Origin: Oscheius dolichura
Taxonomy: Eukaryota > Nematoda > Chromadorea > Rhabditida > Rhabditidae
Direction: 5' to 3'
DNA: 64,000 nt
Assembly: GCA_932521035.1 (NCBI GenBank)
Contig: OW051497.1
Coordinates: forward strand, 10,354,001-10,418,000
Notes under the pieces: model-generated
What the model saw: only the letters and a program-made list of their open reading frames with translations
What the model was told of the DNA's origin: nothing
The model's database searches: none
Made by a program: the position numbers and the translations under genes
Shown here: positions 35,529-49,147 of the stretch, in pieces
How the letters are laid out: every line of letters begins with the position of its first letter
How positions within the stretch are numbered: position 1 is the first letter of the stretch

Positions 35529-36616
35529 GGCTCTTCCCCTAGGGAAATTCGGTCCCAATTAGCCGGGAAAGACGTGGCGGTACATAGAGCCCAGATTGCG
35601 ACTTAAAAGACTGCTTCTCCAGTCGAAAGGCCTAAAAGAGCGACGCCAAAACCTTGTGTGTCTGGACCCCGTATCCGCACAATGCAATCAGGTTCTCTCT
35701 TCCAATACTAGGTGCTTATATGCGAGTGGCCATGGCGAGTCATTTACTCTCTCTCTGCTCCGCTTTACCACGAATCCCATTCTCTGACGTAATCCGTTGC
35801 AATTTGGAGTTAATCTTTTTGCAAAACTGAACAGAATACGGTAATAAAATTAAGTGCCTCGTGTCTACTTCTCAAAGTTCAATGTTATGCTTATGGGAAC
35901 GGAAAAATGGGAATGATCTCTGTCGCTTACCCACGGTTCTTTTGACAACGACGACATCCTACACCGGGGATTAACAGTTGTTTTCCATATTTCCTGTGCA
36001 ATTGTTAACAGGCCGCTTGTCTAGAACTCCATTATAACTTATATGTCTGATAAGGAGATCTTCTAGAATGCAATTAACTGTTCTTTGTTGGAAGACAAGT
36101 TTTTGCAAGTCAGGAGGCTAGACACATGCCGGGATTTCTTCAGCTGACCAGGATAAACTCATGGAGATAAAAGAAAGATGAACGAATTGACCTATCCATA
36201 ATGCTAATCGTCTTATTCAGAAAACTGCTGAAGAAAGGAAGATTATGGTGCCAGATCAGAGTCAAAGTCCAGTTTCTTTTTTCGTCCCCGATACTGCTTC
36301 TGACAGAATAGAATAAGCGTAAAACCGTTTTATACATTCACACGGATACTATATAAAAAAAGGCATGAGCAATATGAAAGGTCGCTCGTATCAAACTATC
36401 CAAAAAATATAATATAATTATAAAAAATAACATAACTCTGACTATTAAATAAGAAATAAAAAGAGAGAGAATGACAATGGGATGGATAGAATGATACGGG
36501 CGGTCTGAAAATTTTTATAATAAACTTTCAGGGGATTGGGGGTTTTGTAAAAAAAACGAATGAAAATAAAAGAACCTCTGTTAAATTTGGATATAGAGAG
36601 AGAAAAAAAATAGAGA

Positions 36617-38361
36617 TCAACCATTAAAACCCTCCTGTAGATACTGTAGACAAAATTGGAAGAATTTCTTGAATAGCGTATGAGCTTTGTCATTAAAACG
36701 GTCCTGAAGAATCTGTTCGATCATGAAGATAAAGGGCTCCTCCATATTTTGAAAACTACCCGAAGTCATACTAGGTACCTGAAAGATTTCCATTTCTTCA
36801 AGGTTTCTGGTTCAATCCCGTCTAATTATACCCCCCATTTGACCTCTGCAAAAGTCGTGAGTTTTATGAAATGGATTTTGGAGTGAAAGTGTGTGTGGGT
36901 GTGCTTGCGCCACGGATTGTTTTCCACAGAAAGGAGTACAAATACAATACTTGTTAAATTATCTGTTTACGTACTTTTTTCGAAATAAAAAACAAAAAGG
37001 AGAAGATTACCTTTGTTCTGTGCATTTTCCCAACGGCTTTGAGACGGTCTATAGCCGCTTGCACGTCGTTCGGCTTCTCTTCCACCGCTGATATAACCTC
37101 GTCGAATACCTGAAAGAATTGAGGGTTTCCCAGGTCCATAATATAGTAGTATAACCAACAATAAATGGAATAGCTAATAGTACAGCTGCTACGTAGTTCG
37201 ACACAGATTTTTTTAAAGTGAACGTTGGTTCATAACGAGAGAAGAGACTTTAACTCACTTTGAGGTAATTTGCCGCCATATTTTCAAACGCTGTTTCTGA
37301 ACAACCGGCATCTACTGTAGCTGGTAAGGTTTTCAACTTCGGATACAATGCCTTCAGATCGGGATTTTGCGTGAGAAATCTGAAAATATAGAAAAGACTA
37401 AATTGGATAAAAGACATCAACTGTCATACATCTCTGTCGTACTGGGTGGATTATACACGACGTCATAGTCGACCTATCCACACAGGATACAAATTTCCTC
37501 GTAGAGTACAGAAAGCGTGTTATGGTTACTACGTCATGTAGAGATAATTTTAAGCTTAATTATTCAAGAGACGGCAGAATGACAAACTGGGCGATTTCCC
37601 ACGGCTGAACACAAGATTAATTTTACGAGTGCTCACGAGAAATCACCACCAGCGCCGGTTAACTGAAAACATTGGCCACGAGACAAGAAAGTCCTTTGAT
37701 ACTCTGGCACACAGTTAGGCACACATGGATTAACCTGCCAATCCTTTCCATCCTCCGGCTAGGCTGTTTAAAACTGTTCCTGACATCCGGTCGCACACCT
37801 TGTGATGCCCACCGGAGGGGGAGGCCCGACGTCGGCATGGGAAACCAATATAATGCAATCAGGCTGACCTTCTACGTGAGAAAAATATAAATTCTGTTAT
37901 AAATTTCTTTCGCAGATTTTTATAACTGTTCACATGACAATGCAGATGTTACCCTTTCTCACAGTACGTCGGCATTGGAAAAGACCCCGACTCGAAAAGG
38001 ACAAGAATTTAGTATAGACATTGCTCACTTGGCTAGAAATGTTTTTCCACACTGTTGTTCGTTTCTCCTTATCGTCTTCCAGTAATTTTTTGTTGTGAAG
38101 AATTCTTTAAAATTGAGCTTGAGACGGGTGTCAGTTTGTTGGGCCGGAGCTTCAACTGCCGGTGTTTCTTCGGTAGCCTTTAGAATGAGGAATATTAAAA
38201 GAAGAGGAGAAGAAGCAGGATTTTTGGGCTTTTCGGATAATAAATGGTTAGCAGGTCTTGAATAGAATAGAATACAAAAGTATCGTGCTTTAATTTTGGA
38301 GAAAAAAGAAGATGCACCATACCTTAGGAGGAGCCTTCTGTGCTGACGATCCAGAACCCAT
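36617..38361 (-). CDS. Globin, isoform from proximal 5' exons
   Basis: Exons 38323-38361, 38029-38177, 37259-37379, 37011-37109 and 36617-36778 join in frame to 189 residues. The N-terminus MGSGSSAQKAPPK has the N-myristoylation form (Gly2, Ser6). The globin fold follows: helix A FFTTKNYWKTIRRNEQQCGK, FLTQNPDLKALYPKLKTL, ENMAANYLKVFDEVISAVEE, the F helix IDRLKAVGKMHRTK with the proximal His, and the G/H helices FIFMIEQILQDRFNDK and LFKKFFQFCLQYLQEGF. Family knowledge: nematode globins of this type are heme sensors, redox enzymes or membrane-tethered oxygen binders. Exons 3-5 can equally be reached from another 5' exon pair at 40985-39937, so this appears to be one of two isoforms. Neighbour on the same strand is the K2P gene. 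Confidence 0.85.
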
Positions 38362-40985
38362 TACCTAGTCATATGCAGTCATAGAAACTGATGACTCTGC
38401 CCAGTTAATAATCCACGACAGAGCAGAGACACACACAAGGATAAGAATGAGCCAGGTGGGGGCAAAAGGAGAATGAGACTGGTAGCGTGGTGGTGTGAGA
38501 TAAGGGGCGGAGATTTGCTTGACTGCACCGGACAGGTTCTCTGCCAGAAGAATAAAGTATTTTGATGAACTATCGGATATAAGGTCGTCGTGTTAGGAGT
38601 TATCTTAAAGTTCGCAAGTTATATAGAATGCAAAAACAAAAACACAAAAGAACGGGAGAGAGAGAGAGAGAAAAGAGATAGAGCAAAGTCATGGGGAGAG
38701 AGAGGGGCAGGTGTTACACCACCCGCAAATGAGCACAATTCTTTAGCAAATCATCTGGAGGCGAACGCCCCTCGGGGTGAGCACAACTTTCTTTTTAATG
38801 TTTTCACTAATCCATTTGTTTTTCTGGGTTACCCAGACAGCCGGCTATTACGTCAATGGCAGTGAACTGAATAGGTTTTCGGCTGGTCTAGTTGTGATTG
38901 ACCTATTCGCTCAGTCAAATGATAATTTTCACAAAGAGCGTCAATTAAAGACATCGTGGGAATTGAGGAGAAGACGAAATAGGTTTTAGGAACTTCGAAA
39001 AACTGAAATATGGTCTCCTACAGTTGCTGAAGGTGTCCTTTTATTCAGAGAAGCATGATTAATGGAAACTTTTCCGTGTCGAAGCAAAATATAGGAGTCA
39101 AAACAAAATTCGTCGAATTCCCTGAACGATTTAATTTGTTTGGAATTTTCACAATTACTTCCTGTTCTTGAACAACAATACAATTGCTTCTTTTATGATT
39201 TTCTGTTATTGTAAATTACAAACTTCGTATTCTTTAATTATTTACTCCAAACCTTTTGTTATTTCCAAAGTTTAGTCTGAAGATCAAACGCGATATCCGC
39301 ATAAATACGAGTCTTTGAATCATAAGGACATTGTCAATGCGGCTATCAGTTGTCTTGCTCGTTTTCTTATTTTCTTAAGATTGCTAGACGTTCTCCCCGG
39401 AGGGAATTAGTTACTGAACAATGGGAAATCCCATATTCGGCGAACAAGAGAGAAAAACAATGGCGTTGGTGAGAAAGTTTCCTTCCGAAAACTTCGGAAA
39501 TTCCGCGAAGCCGAAGATTCTGTCGTTTAGGAACACACACTGTGTCCTGGCTACACGTCAGTGACGCAAGCAAGTGTGCGATAGTTACTAAACAGGAAAA
39601 TAGACTAAAAATAGAAGCGGGAAAGGGAAGTACTTGAAAAGGCCGTTGGGGACGCGTAAAGAAAAGTTCAAGAAACAATTGCCAGAGTAGGATAAAAGAA
39701 GAGAAACAAACGGCGTTGGGTGGTAACCAAAGAAACACCTGTGGTCTGACATAATTCTATTCAAAAGCCACAAGAGAAGTGACGTCGACAGGTAGCCGCG
39801 CTTGAGCAATCACTGATTCAAGCTCCTAATGAGTCCCTGACACCACACACATACATATTTTAATCTCCCGCCCATTCACACTGTTCCCATCCTTTCAATC
39901 AGAGTCTCACTTCAGACGGCTCGAATAACGACTTACCGTGACAACAGTAGACCACCGGCTTCCGGCTTCTTTCGATCCACCGTCTTCCAATAGTTTTTCA
40001 GTGTAAAAAAGTCCCTGAAAAAAGGTCATTCCGTTAGCGATATCTTATTTCTTTAACTGTCTAATACATCAAAAATCACGCCAATTATTGCAGTTATTAG
40101 AAGGAATGTTATTTGTGTGTTCTGCAAAAGATCACTCGCAGAGAAGCTGTTAAAGATCTAGAATTTTGAGCCACGGTGCCGATTCGAAATCCCCGGTTTC
40201 AATATTAGTCTACAGGCGACACGTGGAAGCAAAACGGTAGGTTTCTAAGAATTCCTTTAGAAAGAACAACTGATTATTTCTTTTCTAGGCGTGTGGATTG
40301 GATTTAAACGTTTCTGACCTCTTACAAGAAGTAAAATATTCAATGACCACATTCACCTTGCAAAGCCTGAAACTCTCTCATCTTTGGTCTTATTCTTTTT
40401 TTCTCTTTTGCAATTGATCTTCTAAAAGCGGGGGTTCCCTGCTATTTTAGGCATTATGTAAACGTCTACAGTCCTAAGCCAACAAGCGAATGCCTACTTG
40501 TCAATGGTAATTCAATCCCCACGCATCGGAGATGGCTTCCTTGTCTTGTCCCTGGGGAACAGCGATAACATGCCAAATTGAGCTGTGTAAATCTCATATG
40601 CGATGTGCCCAGCTTGCGAAGGAAATTACGGCTCAACCGTTGTCTCTCTCTCTCCCTCTGCCTCGTCAAATGAGGTCCATTGACATGTACGACAGACGGC
40701 CACATTTGAAGAGAAAAAGGAATGGTTTTTAGAGACCCCCACGCGTTAAAAAAGTTGGCCAGATTGCTGTTCGTCACCAGGATTTTTAGAAGAACAATAA
40801 ATATTTCAAGATAGTCTCCCAGCAGAGCAAGAATAGACAATTGTTTCCACGTGAGGGAGAAGTGATCAAGATCCTCACCTATAATTATCCATTCCGACGC
40901 GACAATCCAGCGATTTGACAGGCTCCGGCTCGGGCAGTGGAGCGGCTTTGTCCTTACTCTTCTTCAGTTTTTTAAAGACAGCCAT
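36617..40985 (-). CDS. Globin, isoform from distal 5' exons
   Basis: Distal exon 1b (40879-40985) encodes MAVFKKLKKSKDKAAPLPEP and DCRVGMDNY; exon 2b (39937-40014) encodes DFFTLKNYWKTVDRKKPEAG, a clear duplicate of the proximal exon 2 helix A. It ends in phase 2, exactly as the proximal exon 2 does, so it can splice to exon 3 (37379) and continue to the common stop at 36617, giving 188 residues. The ATG follows CTTTTTCAG-AT, a trans-splice-like acceptor. I found no separate globin exons 3-5 between 38.4 and 39.9 kb, so alternative first exons of one gene explain the pattern best. The alternative is a truncated tandem copy. The basic N-terminus lacks the myristoylation form, so the two isoforms should differ in membrane attachment. 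Confidence 0.65.
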
Positions 40986-43900
40986 ATCTGAAAAAGAGAA
41001 AACTGAGAAAAGCTGCGAAATGCGAGGTTCAAAGTAATCGAGACTATTTGCGCATACTTGAAGGGGCATCCGTTTGCCTCACCGACGCCAATCTTATGCA
41101 GCAATCAATTGAACAATAGGTATCAGAAAGAGGAAAGGAAACGCTCTGCTATGGAGGGAAGGAAATCTATTTTTAAGTTGACCTCTGTCTGGGGTAATCT
41201 TTTTGACGCAAAAAGGGGTTAAGGATTGTTCAGCTCACTGCGTTTAAAGAGAGGAGAGAAAGAGATCATCTTGACGTAATTGCTTGAGGCGTTATTCTAT
41301 TCAAAGAAAACATTCGTGAGAAGGCGGCGGCGGCAGCAGCGGCCGTCGGTCGGTCGGTCTTGTCAGCACGTGGTAGTCGTGGGGAAAAAGACGTGGGGAA
41401 CAACCTGGTCCAGGAGAGTTAAGTGCAGCTTATAAACAAAGAGAAAAGAGAGCCCGGAGGGACCAATAGCTGACAGCAACAGGCCAGGAACACGTAGGGG
41501 GAGCTCCATTAGGCTCCATTCAAATAAATCTCAGCCGCTTTCCTGCCTGTTCCACTCCGATAGATTTTCTAACAAATCTACGCGCGAAAGCTTATAACTT
41601 GAAGATTTTCAAAAGAATGAGCCGGCCGCGTTCAATTCTATGTAATCTTTTCCTACTTGAGAATAGTAAGGCCGAAGGGCAAATAAGTACAAAGAATGCG
41701 TATCTGAAATAGACGGGAATCTTAGCCGAGAGTGTAATTGACAGGAAGACCAAAAAATCTGCACCGCTAATGACTAATTTATCCAGAAAATGTTGCGGGA
41801 AATACGAGTGAATCTCGCGGAAAAGAGCGAGTTTTGTTAATTGGCATGACAAGCCGACGTAAAGAACTTCCAATTAGAGAAAAGTGCCACACACTAGCTG
41901 TCGAAATGGAAATGGAAATTTGCAGTTTGTAGAGAAGTAGCAAAAGTAGAGGAAGGAGAACCCTGGGAGTAATCTGACGCCGTGGGTCACTATGGGTGGC
42001 CCCCTTGGGCAGGGTATGAGAATAGCAGGAGAGAGAGAGAGAGAAGGCGATGGATGCGACTAAGGAGAGAACTAGTTTTTTATGCTGCTGGGTGTTTTAA
42101 TGGGCCACCTAGGGTGTTCTCATGTATTAGGTTTCTTAGGCTGGTTTTCATATGAGGAATAGTAAAAAACTTACTAGAAAACGACGATGAGCAAATCATT
42201 GCAGACGGACGGACAAACGCGGAGGAATATGTTTCGCCAGGAAAGACGGGAAACACAATAGAAAATTTGCTGTTTTCATACTCCTCCCCCTCCATTTTAA
42301 GAGAAAAATAATGGCAGGAAGGGACCAGAGCAAAATGATTGCAGGATCAGGGGCCACCCCCCGGAAGCGGAGCCCCCTGCTCCCAAAAGGATGATCTTCC
42401 TCGTATTTCCTGATTCTTGGTGGTGTAAACAGTAATTAGTACACGAGGATGAAAAACTAACACTTTGAATCCGATGTTTCTCGGATAGCAAACACGTGAA
42501 AATTGAGAAGACAGATGTACTTATTCTTACTAAAAGGGAAGCCCCTGGGAGAATCCTCTGCCCGGCGTAATTAATACAAACTTCTTATATAATAGGATTA
42601 CGTAGGCATCTACACGGAAACATTTGTTTTGGACAATCTGTGTCTAGACGGAAGAAAAAAAGAAAGACAGGGCACAGGGAGGACTGATTGTCGTCAACTA
42701 AGAGCCTCATCTCGATGAACATAGCTATTTCCGTAGCTTAGGCCCCTAAAAGTGCAAGCCTAATGAAGGAGTGCAGGAGGGATACGGGGGATGAGCAACA
42801 TTGCTCAAGGTCAGCTAATAGTTCTCGCCTCTTTTCAGCTTATCCTTTAAAATAGACGACTTGAAGTACAACTAATTTAATTAGATCTCTTTGAGCTATT
42901 GTGTGTGATGTGAATGCCGGCTGAACCGGAATTCGAGACTTCGTGATCTATGGAGATTCTCCGCTTCCCCCCGTTATGATGTGTAATATACAATACAAGA
43001 AAGGCTGTGAATTCCGTAAACATCAAACAGAAACGGCTGTGACGGAAGAGAAAATCAGCCGACATTATGCATGGACCAACATAAACAGCACATATAGGGA
43101 GAGGGTGAGATAGAAGGACGGCGATCCTCAGTCTTGCTATTTTTAGTCAGGACAAAATCAGAATGACCAGAGAGACCCACATTTATTTTAGTCTGAAAAA
43201 AAGTCCGAGTGGGGGTGGAAACTGAACACGAGAATGGATGCGTGGCTAAAAGCCTGCTTCATAATGAGAGAAAACGGACGGGGGTACACCTAGTAATGAA
43301 AATTGTAATTGTTCTCTTTGTAATTGGCTCATCTTCCCACTTTCACAATGATGTATATGAGGAGGAGGGAAATTGGATGGAAGGATCAGAAACCGATCGA
43401 GTTGAACTTTTTTACTGATGATTAGTCTACTTATAATGAGATATTTTGATAATATGAAGAGAAAGAGAGGAAAGAGACATTCTCATGGCATAGTGATGAT
43501 TTCCCTAGAGACAGCTATAAATGAAGTGTGCCAGGGCACATTCAAAGAATATGCCATTTTTTAAGCGGAAGAGGAGATGAATAAACAAGAGAGAAGAGGA
43601 AATTTCCCTTTAAGGGAAAATAACCACTAACAATTGAACTTGAAACAAAAGAGAGTGGAGGATTGTGTGGAGTAGATCTCCGTTGAAGCATACTTGAGTA
43701 GAGCAAAGTTCAAGTCGAAGAGTATCTCGCCTTTTTTCATTGTCAAATATTGGAAAGAAGAAAGATTCTGATAAATAAAAAAAGCCAACTGTCATGCTGT
43801 GAAAGAAGCTTCTCAAGGACAATTAAGATCCGGCTATGATATCGTCGTTTCAAGAGACCACTCCCTTCTATTTATCCAAGACAAGTGGAGAAGTTGAAAA

Positions 43901-45899
43901 GCGCTTCAAAAAAGACAAAAGAGAAGACTTTTTCCCCTGGCAGCAAGCAAGTGGTGGGAGGTCTGCTTTTGGCAAGGGAATCGTTAATGTTAACGCCATG
44001 CACAAACTATTAGGGCAACGGATGTCCTTGGGTGGTAACGGCATGGGGAGGATTAGTTGGTTGGCAGATGACTACGGTAGAGCTGTTAGAAGAGCGTGCC
44101 TTCTATTGAAATCAGTAAAAAAAAAATTCACTATAATGCAAGAATATTATAAGTACGATAACTATGCGATAAAATAACTTGAATGAAACGGAGCAGGAGA
44201 AGGAGAATTGCGTGTGGGCGGGGGAGAGCCTGTTTGCACGGCGACTTCCCGCATGCATTCAGAATTGCACACGCGGATTGATTCAAAACCAACCCGTTTA
44301 TTAAACTACTGCCTTAGATCAGGTCACACGCATCTATTGAGAGCATCTGCTTTTGATAGTTGGAGGTCTGATCATTTGGCGCTGCCGCGGTCGGAACGGT
44401 GTCTCACGACATCTACTTCTACTACTACCCCCCTTTCGAGTTCTTAAGGTTCGCTCCTCACGGGCGGGAGGTCTCACGAAAAGGTGAATAAGAATGCAGA
44501 GGGGATCGATGAGGAATTCGCCCGGGGATGTTGGCCATGCCCCCTTCAGGGTCCCAGGATCTCCAAGAGAAGTAAACGGGAACCGCCGAAGGGATATATG
44601 CTTAACGTAACGCAGTTACTAATGACTTGCGCTCGGGGACAGAGGACGTCCGCCACACCTCCTCTTCACTTCGGATTAGCGTTGAAATCCATAAGGGCGA
44701 ATGCGCATTACGGCCAGCTTTCTGAAGCCCTATTCTCAGTCATGAATGAACCATTTGAGGAGGGAGAGAAGAGGAGGCGACTGGACAACAAAGGGCAACA
44801 CTTATTCCCAGGGAAGTTGTAATTGCCGAACGATGTTCTTCTATTCAGAGGAAAATGGGGCAAATCAAATGGCCAAGTTAGAGAGAACACATCCCAGCTG
44901 CTGATTAGCCATTCCAGCTATCACGAAGCCTTACAGCGTGTCATTCTCAGAAGATGGCGACATTTACTCCAGGTGGTTCCTTCTTTTGCGCAAGTGTAAA
45001 CGTGTGACATTATGCAGGAGATGACAGGAAGTGTGGTAGACATTTATTTTATTCACCCCTGCCGCCTCCCCTCCCTCTCCCCCCACCGATTGCTATCTCA
45101 TAAATTTCTATCAGCTGCTTCTTCATGTTCAAAGCTTGACGGGGCTAGAGCAACAAGGAAGAAGTTTGCCAGCTGGGGAGGGGGAGAGAGAGAGCAAAAT
45201 GGAACCAACTCATGCGAAAGCAGTTATGTTTTGTGTGACATATGGTGTAAAGCAAAAGACGCGGTCATTCAGTGCAAGACACCTGTCGAAATCTCTTTTC
45301 TCAGTCCCGTTTTCCTCTTCTTCCCATCATCGTAACCATATGTGTTGTGGTGGCTGCCACACAGTCGGTTTAAGTGTTATTTGTTTGGGAGAGAGAATTT
45401 ATGCCTCCCTGACAATAGCCAGCCCCCGAAGAGAACATCATGCTGCACAATCCGGTGTGCTGCTTATTGGCTCTGCTTATTTGGATAGGGAGAATTGAAT
45501 TCTTTCCTCCTGGACGAAAAATTAGAAGAATTGGAACACAAAGACCCAGCTGCCAAGCTCCGAAAGACAAAATGACTGATTGTGAGGTCAACTAAACTGA
45601 CTCATGAAAGCCGGCTGTAATAGATAATAAAAAAAGCAGAGAGGAGGTTGGGCTGACTGTCTGCTCCCGGTCAGCTGCCATCAGTCTCAATTGCCCTCAA
45701 GGAGTGCAAAGTCACAACTTTTTGGCAACATTTTTAGAGACGGATCTGCGCTATTAGCTGCATCTCTCATTTTCTCACACATTTTAAACGTCGTGGCCAG
45801 TTATTATTGGCAACAGTTGGTGTTTTCAGGACACTTCTCCGAGCACCTTCTTCCCGTTTACTACCACTACAGTCATTTCCGGCTATAGCCGGTTCAAAT
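40986..45899. other. Gene-poor, purine-rich interval
   Basis: Nearly 5 kb with no exon, RNA gene or domain that I can support. Short open frames, including one of 112 codons at 44484-44822 and one of 113 codons at 43836-44177, show no family likeness or consistent splice context. Short repeats include GGTCGGTCGGTC near 41350 and GAGAGAGA runs near 42030. It may carry distal control elements for the globin or the Kunitz gene. Confidence 0.4.
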
Positions 45900-48800
45900 A
45901 TGAAAACTCTATGGCTGCTATTAGTTCTACTATTTGTAGCAGTAGTAGAAGGTCAAGAAGAGTTGTCAAACCCCGATTGTAATCACTGGCTGGATCCAGG
46001 CGAATGCAATAATTTTACAGTTAAATGGTATTCCCTCCTTAAGAGAGCCTACAGTAATTATTTTTAGGTACTACGACAGATATGACCATCGCTGTAGGCA
46101 GTTCTATTACAGTGGCTGTGGGGGCAACGCCAATACCTACAATTCTCTAGAAGGTAGGCGTTTAGCAGGCGGGGGAGGCTTGTGCCTATAATTTTCTTGG
46201 ATGTGCTCCCCCGTTAATGAAAGCCTTTTGTCCAGCATGTGTGACTCAGTTGTCAACCGATGTCTCCATTAATCCTCCCGGGAATGAGGCGTAGGATCAT
46301 TACACAGGAATCCAGAGAGTATGTCATTCTTCCCAAAAATGGGAATACCACAAAACGGAAGTATCCGGGGGTGGCCATAAATTTGACCTGTTTTCTTTCT
46401 GTTTGACAAGCGTATACCTCAGAATGCAGCGCTTCGTGCACCTATGTTCCACCAACGGCTGCCGATCGCTGTTCACTCCCACACGAGCCGGGCCATTGCA
46501 ACAGTGACATAGAGCGATGGTTTTTCGATTGGGAGAAAAAGCAATGTGTCTGCAGGTTTGATTAATTAGCTTTTCTTTGTGATCTATCGGTTCAGCTATT
46601 GGACTGGGTGTGGTGGAAATTCTAATCTTTTCTACTCATACAATCATTGTATGGAAATTTGTGGAGAATTCTCCCACCCTTGGATCGGACCAGGAATTGA
46701 TGAAAAATACTGGGGAGTACTAAATGTAAGAGGTCCTTTGTATTGTATTTTGATTACTTCTTTAGCAAAGTTCTATGTCTCCAGAGAATCAGGCTGTCTT
46801 TGTGAACAAGCCGGACTTCATTTATCCTCCAGATGCTTGGTGGAATCCTGCTAACGCGGGTCAAGCTGGTCAGCTCCGACAACCTAGCCACCCCGCGCCG
46901 GCTCCAGTTCCTACTGACAACGCTTCCCCATTTTCTGTCCAAGCCGTTCCCTATTCCCACTCTCAAAATCCGGACTTCTTCGACGAGAATGACTACTCCT
47001 CCGACTACAGAGAAATGGTTGCCACTGAAACGAAAGTCGACCTACCCGTGACTTCGACAGCTGCAGCCGAAACAAAAACTGACGTTCCGATTGTTGCCAG
47101 GGCTGCTAAGACCGTTATGTGAGTGATCAAAAATTATAGCTTTTCGGCTTTAATTAATCGTTTAGTGCTCGTTTTGCAATTCCGGTAAGGGCAAAGCTCA
47201 CTCGGTGGGTATGCATGATAGAACTGACTTCTTCTCTAGCTATCTATCTCCTATCAGAATGAGTCTATAGCTCTAATCACCATTTCCTTTCTTACAAAAC
47301 AAGTTACCAATACAGTAAGCCTATTTTAGTGTGGAGAAGTTCGTTCCCGAGCTGCCGCATAAGAGATGGGTCAAAAAGATCAGGAAGAACAAAGTCCCGC
47401 CCAGGAGAATTCAACAGGTAATTAGATTCTTTTATAGATTTAAATAATTGGTCTAGGTAGAGGATGTCACAACGCCTCCTCCTTCTAGTCCTCAGTCGAC
47501 ATTCTCCTACACCTATCAAACTGACTCTCGAGGGAATATGGTCGTCCCCCAAAGGGACAGCTACCCTCCTGTGAGCAAAGCAGTCAGGGCTAATCAGTCT
47601 CCCAATTACCAGCCATTCTACAATACCCGCTACTCCCAGTACAGGACACAGGTGGGGATAAGCAATACAGGATATTATTTTTTGGATACAGTATTCACAG
47701 AACTCACCAGTGTTGCCAACTCCAATTCCTACGCAATTTTATGTCACGTACAAGACAGATCAATACGGACGGCAAGTATGGAACCAAAAAATTTGGTGGA
47801 CGGGAGAGGGGCCGATGCCAATTCAGGCACTAAGGAGTCGTTATCCTTATTGGTTGCCTCCGCCATATGACGGCTTTGGAAGGAACCCCTACGAAGATTA
47901 CGAGAGGGTTCAGGACACAAGGCACGAAATTTTTGTTTGAAGAATACGGTACAAGCTTTTTAGGCGATGGAATCAAACTCCCGCCGTGCCTCCGGCAACC
48001 AGTCCTCCAGCTCCCAGGCCCACGTTGCCGCCAACAACGACTACAACTAGCACAACAACCACTACAACAACAACCCCGGCTCCTACCCTTCGTCCTACTA
48101 CTCAACCTGTACTGACTACTCAAATTTATTACACGACACCTCCACCTCCTGTCAACGTGTACAATACTCAGTGGCCTCACTATTCTACCCAACAACACGT
48201 GCAGACTACTATACCCACATGGGTTCGAAGGTATCCGAGTACTCCTGCTCCACCTCCACCTTCTCCGCCGGCACCTACAAGGCCTTGGTGGACTTACACA
48301 ACGACAACTACTACTACAACTCCAGCGCCTACAAGACCTGTACCTCCAACTCCAGAACAAAATCTGAGGCAGTATGTGAGGCAGCCGCCGACGTATATTC
48401 CTGCTATCGACATGTCTAACCACTATCAGCGGCCGCTGATACAGGATATGACCACGAGGCCAACTTATGCACAGCAGCATCCCCATCAGCAACATCCACA
48501 ACAGCAACGTCATCAACAGGGACAACCACAGCCACCACAACAGCAACAACGTCATCAACAACAGCCTCAGCCCCCTCCGCAGCAACATTACCAACAGCCA
48601 CAACAGCCACAACAACCACAGCATCAGGCAACTGCTAGGCCATTTACACCTCTTCGAAAAGCCACTGCCGAACCAGTGGAATATCAAAGATGGCTTGTTC
48701 AAAGTGTCACCACCGAGAAGCCGGAATTGAGCATTGATGACATTATCGCATTAGATGAAGAGACGTATGACGATTATGACATGCAGATGGAGCCAGATCC

Positions 48801-49113
48801 CCAGGTGGATTATCCTTTTTTCTTGGAGATATAGAATATTTCTAGGATGATTCGCGGGCCCCACCACGCGCACCCACACATCAATCTCAAAGACAGCCTG
48901 CTCCTCCTCCGACAAACCACAGGCGACCTTCTCCAGTACAACCTCAAGCTCCTCGGAACGATGGCTGGGCCCCGATTGTGATGCCACCACCCTCCCCGAA
49001 TCGAGAACGAGTCCCTGCAGACTATGCCAGTTCTGTTGGTAAGTTTTAATCTTCTGACAAGCAAATAAACAATTCTTTCAGACTTTGACATTCAATCACA
49101 TAGTGATGCATAG
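45900..49113 (+). CDS. Secreted two-Kunitz-domain protein with mucin-like Thr/Pro/Gln-rich tail
   Basis: MKTLWLLLVLLFVAVVEG is a signal peptide. Kunitz domain 1 (CNHWLDPGECNNFTVKW to CGGNANTYNSLEECSASC) has the six usual cysteines; domain 2 (CSLPHEPGHCNSDIERWFFD to CGGNSNLFYSYNHCMEIC) has a seventh, in KQCVCSYW. Then come an Ala/Pro-rich region, a basic patch (HKRWVKKIRKNKVPPRRIQQ), a Tyr/Gln region (FYNTRYSQYRTQ), long Thr runs between Pro-rich blocks, a Gln/His/Pro block (HQQHPQQQRHQQGQPQPPQQ), and a C-terminus ending DFDIQSHSDA. Kunitz domains often inhibit serine proteases; the tail looks like a matrix or cuticle component. The intron at 46155-46421 is long. The P1-type positions are not classical Lys/Arg, so inhibition is uncertain. 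Confidence 0.8.
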
Positions 49114-49147
49114 CGTTTAAAATTTCAATAAAAATTAAAAACACTGG

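Noticed and set aside
36700-36850. tRNA-like GGTTCAATCCC motif
   Set aside because: T-stem does not pair and no matching acceptor stem or anticodon arm is present.
37430-37473. Possible extra globin exon reading VDYDVVYNPPSTTE
   Set aside because: It fits exon 3 downstream but not exon 2 upstream; direct splicing of exon 2 to 37379 restores the normal globin sequence.
40466-40840. 124-codon minus-strand frame
   Set aside because: Lies in the distal globin intron, contains a GA-rich repeat and has no domain.
44484-44822. 112-codon plus-strand frame in the gene-poor interval
   Set aside because: No homology, no splice or promoter support.
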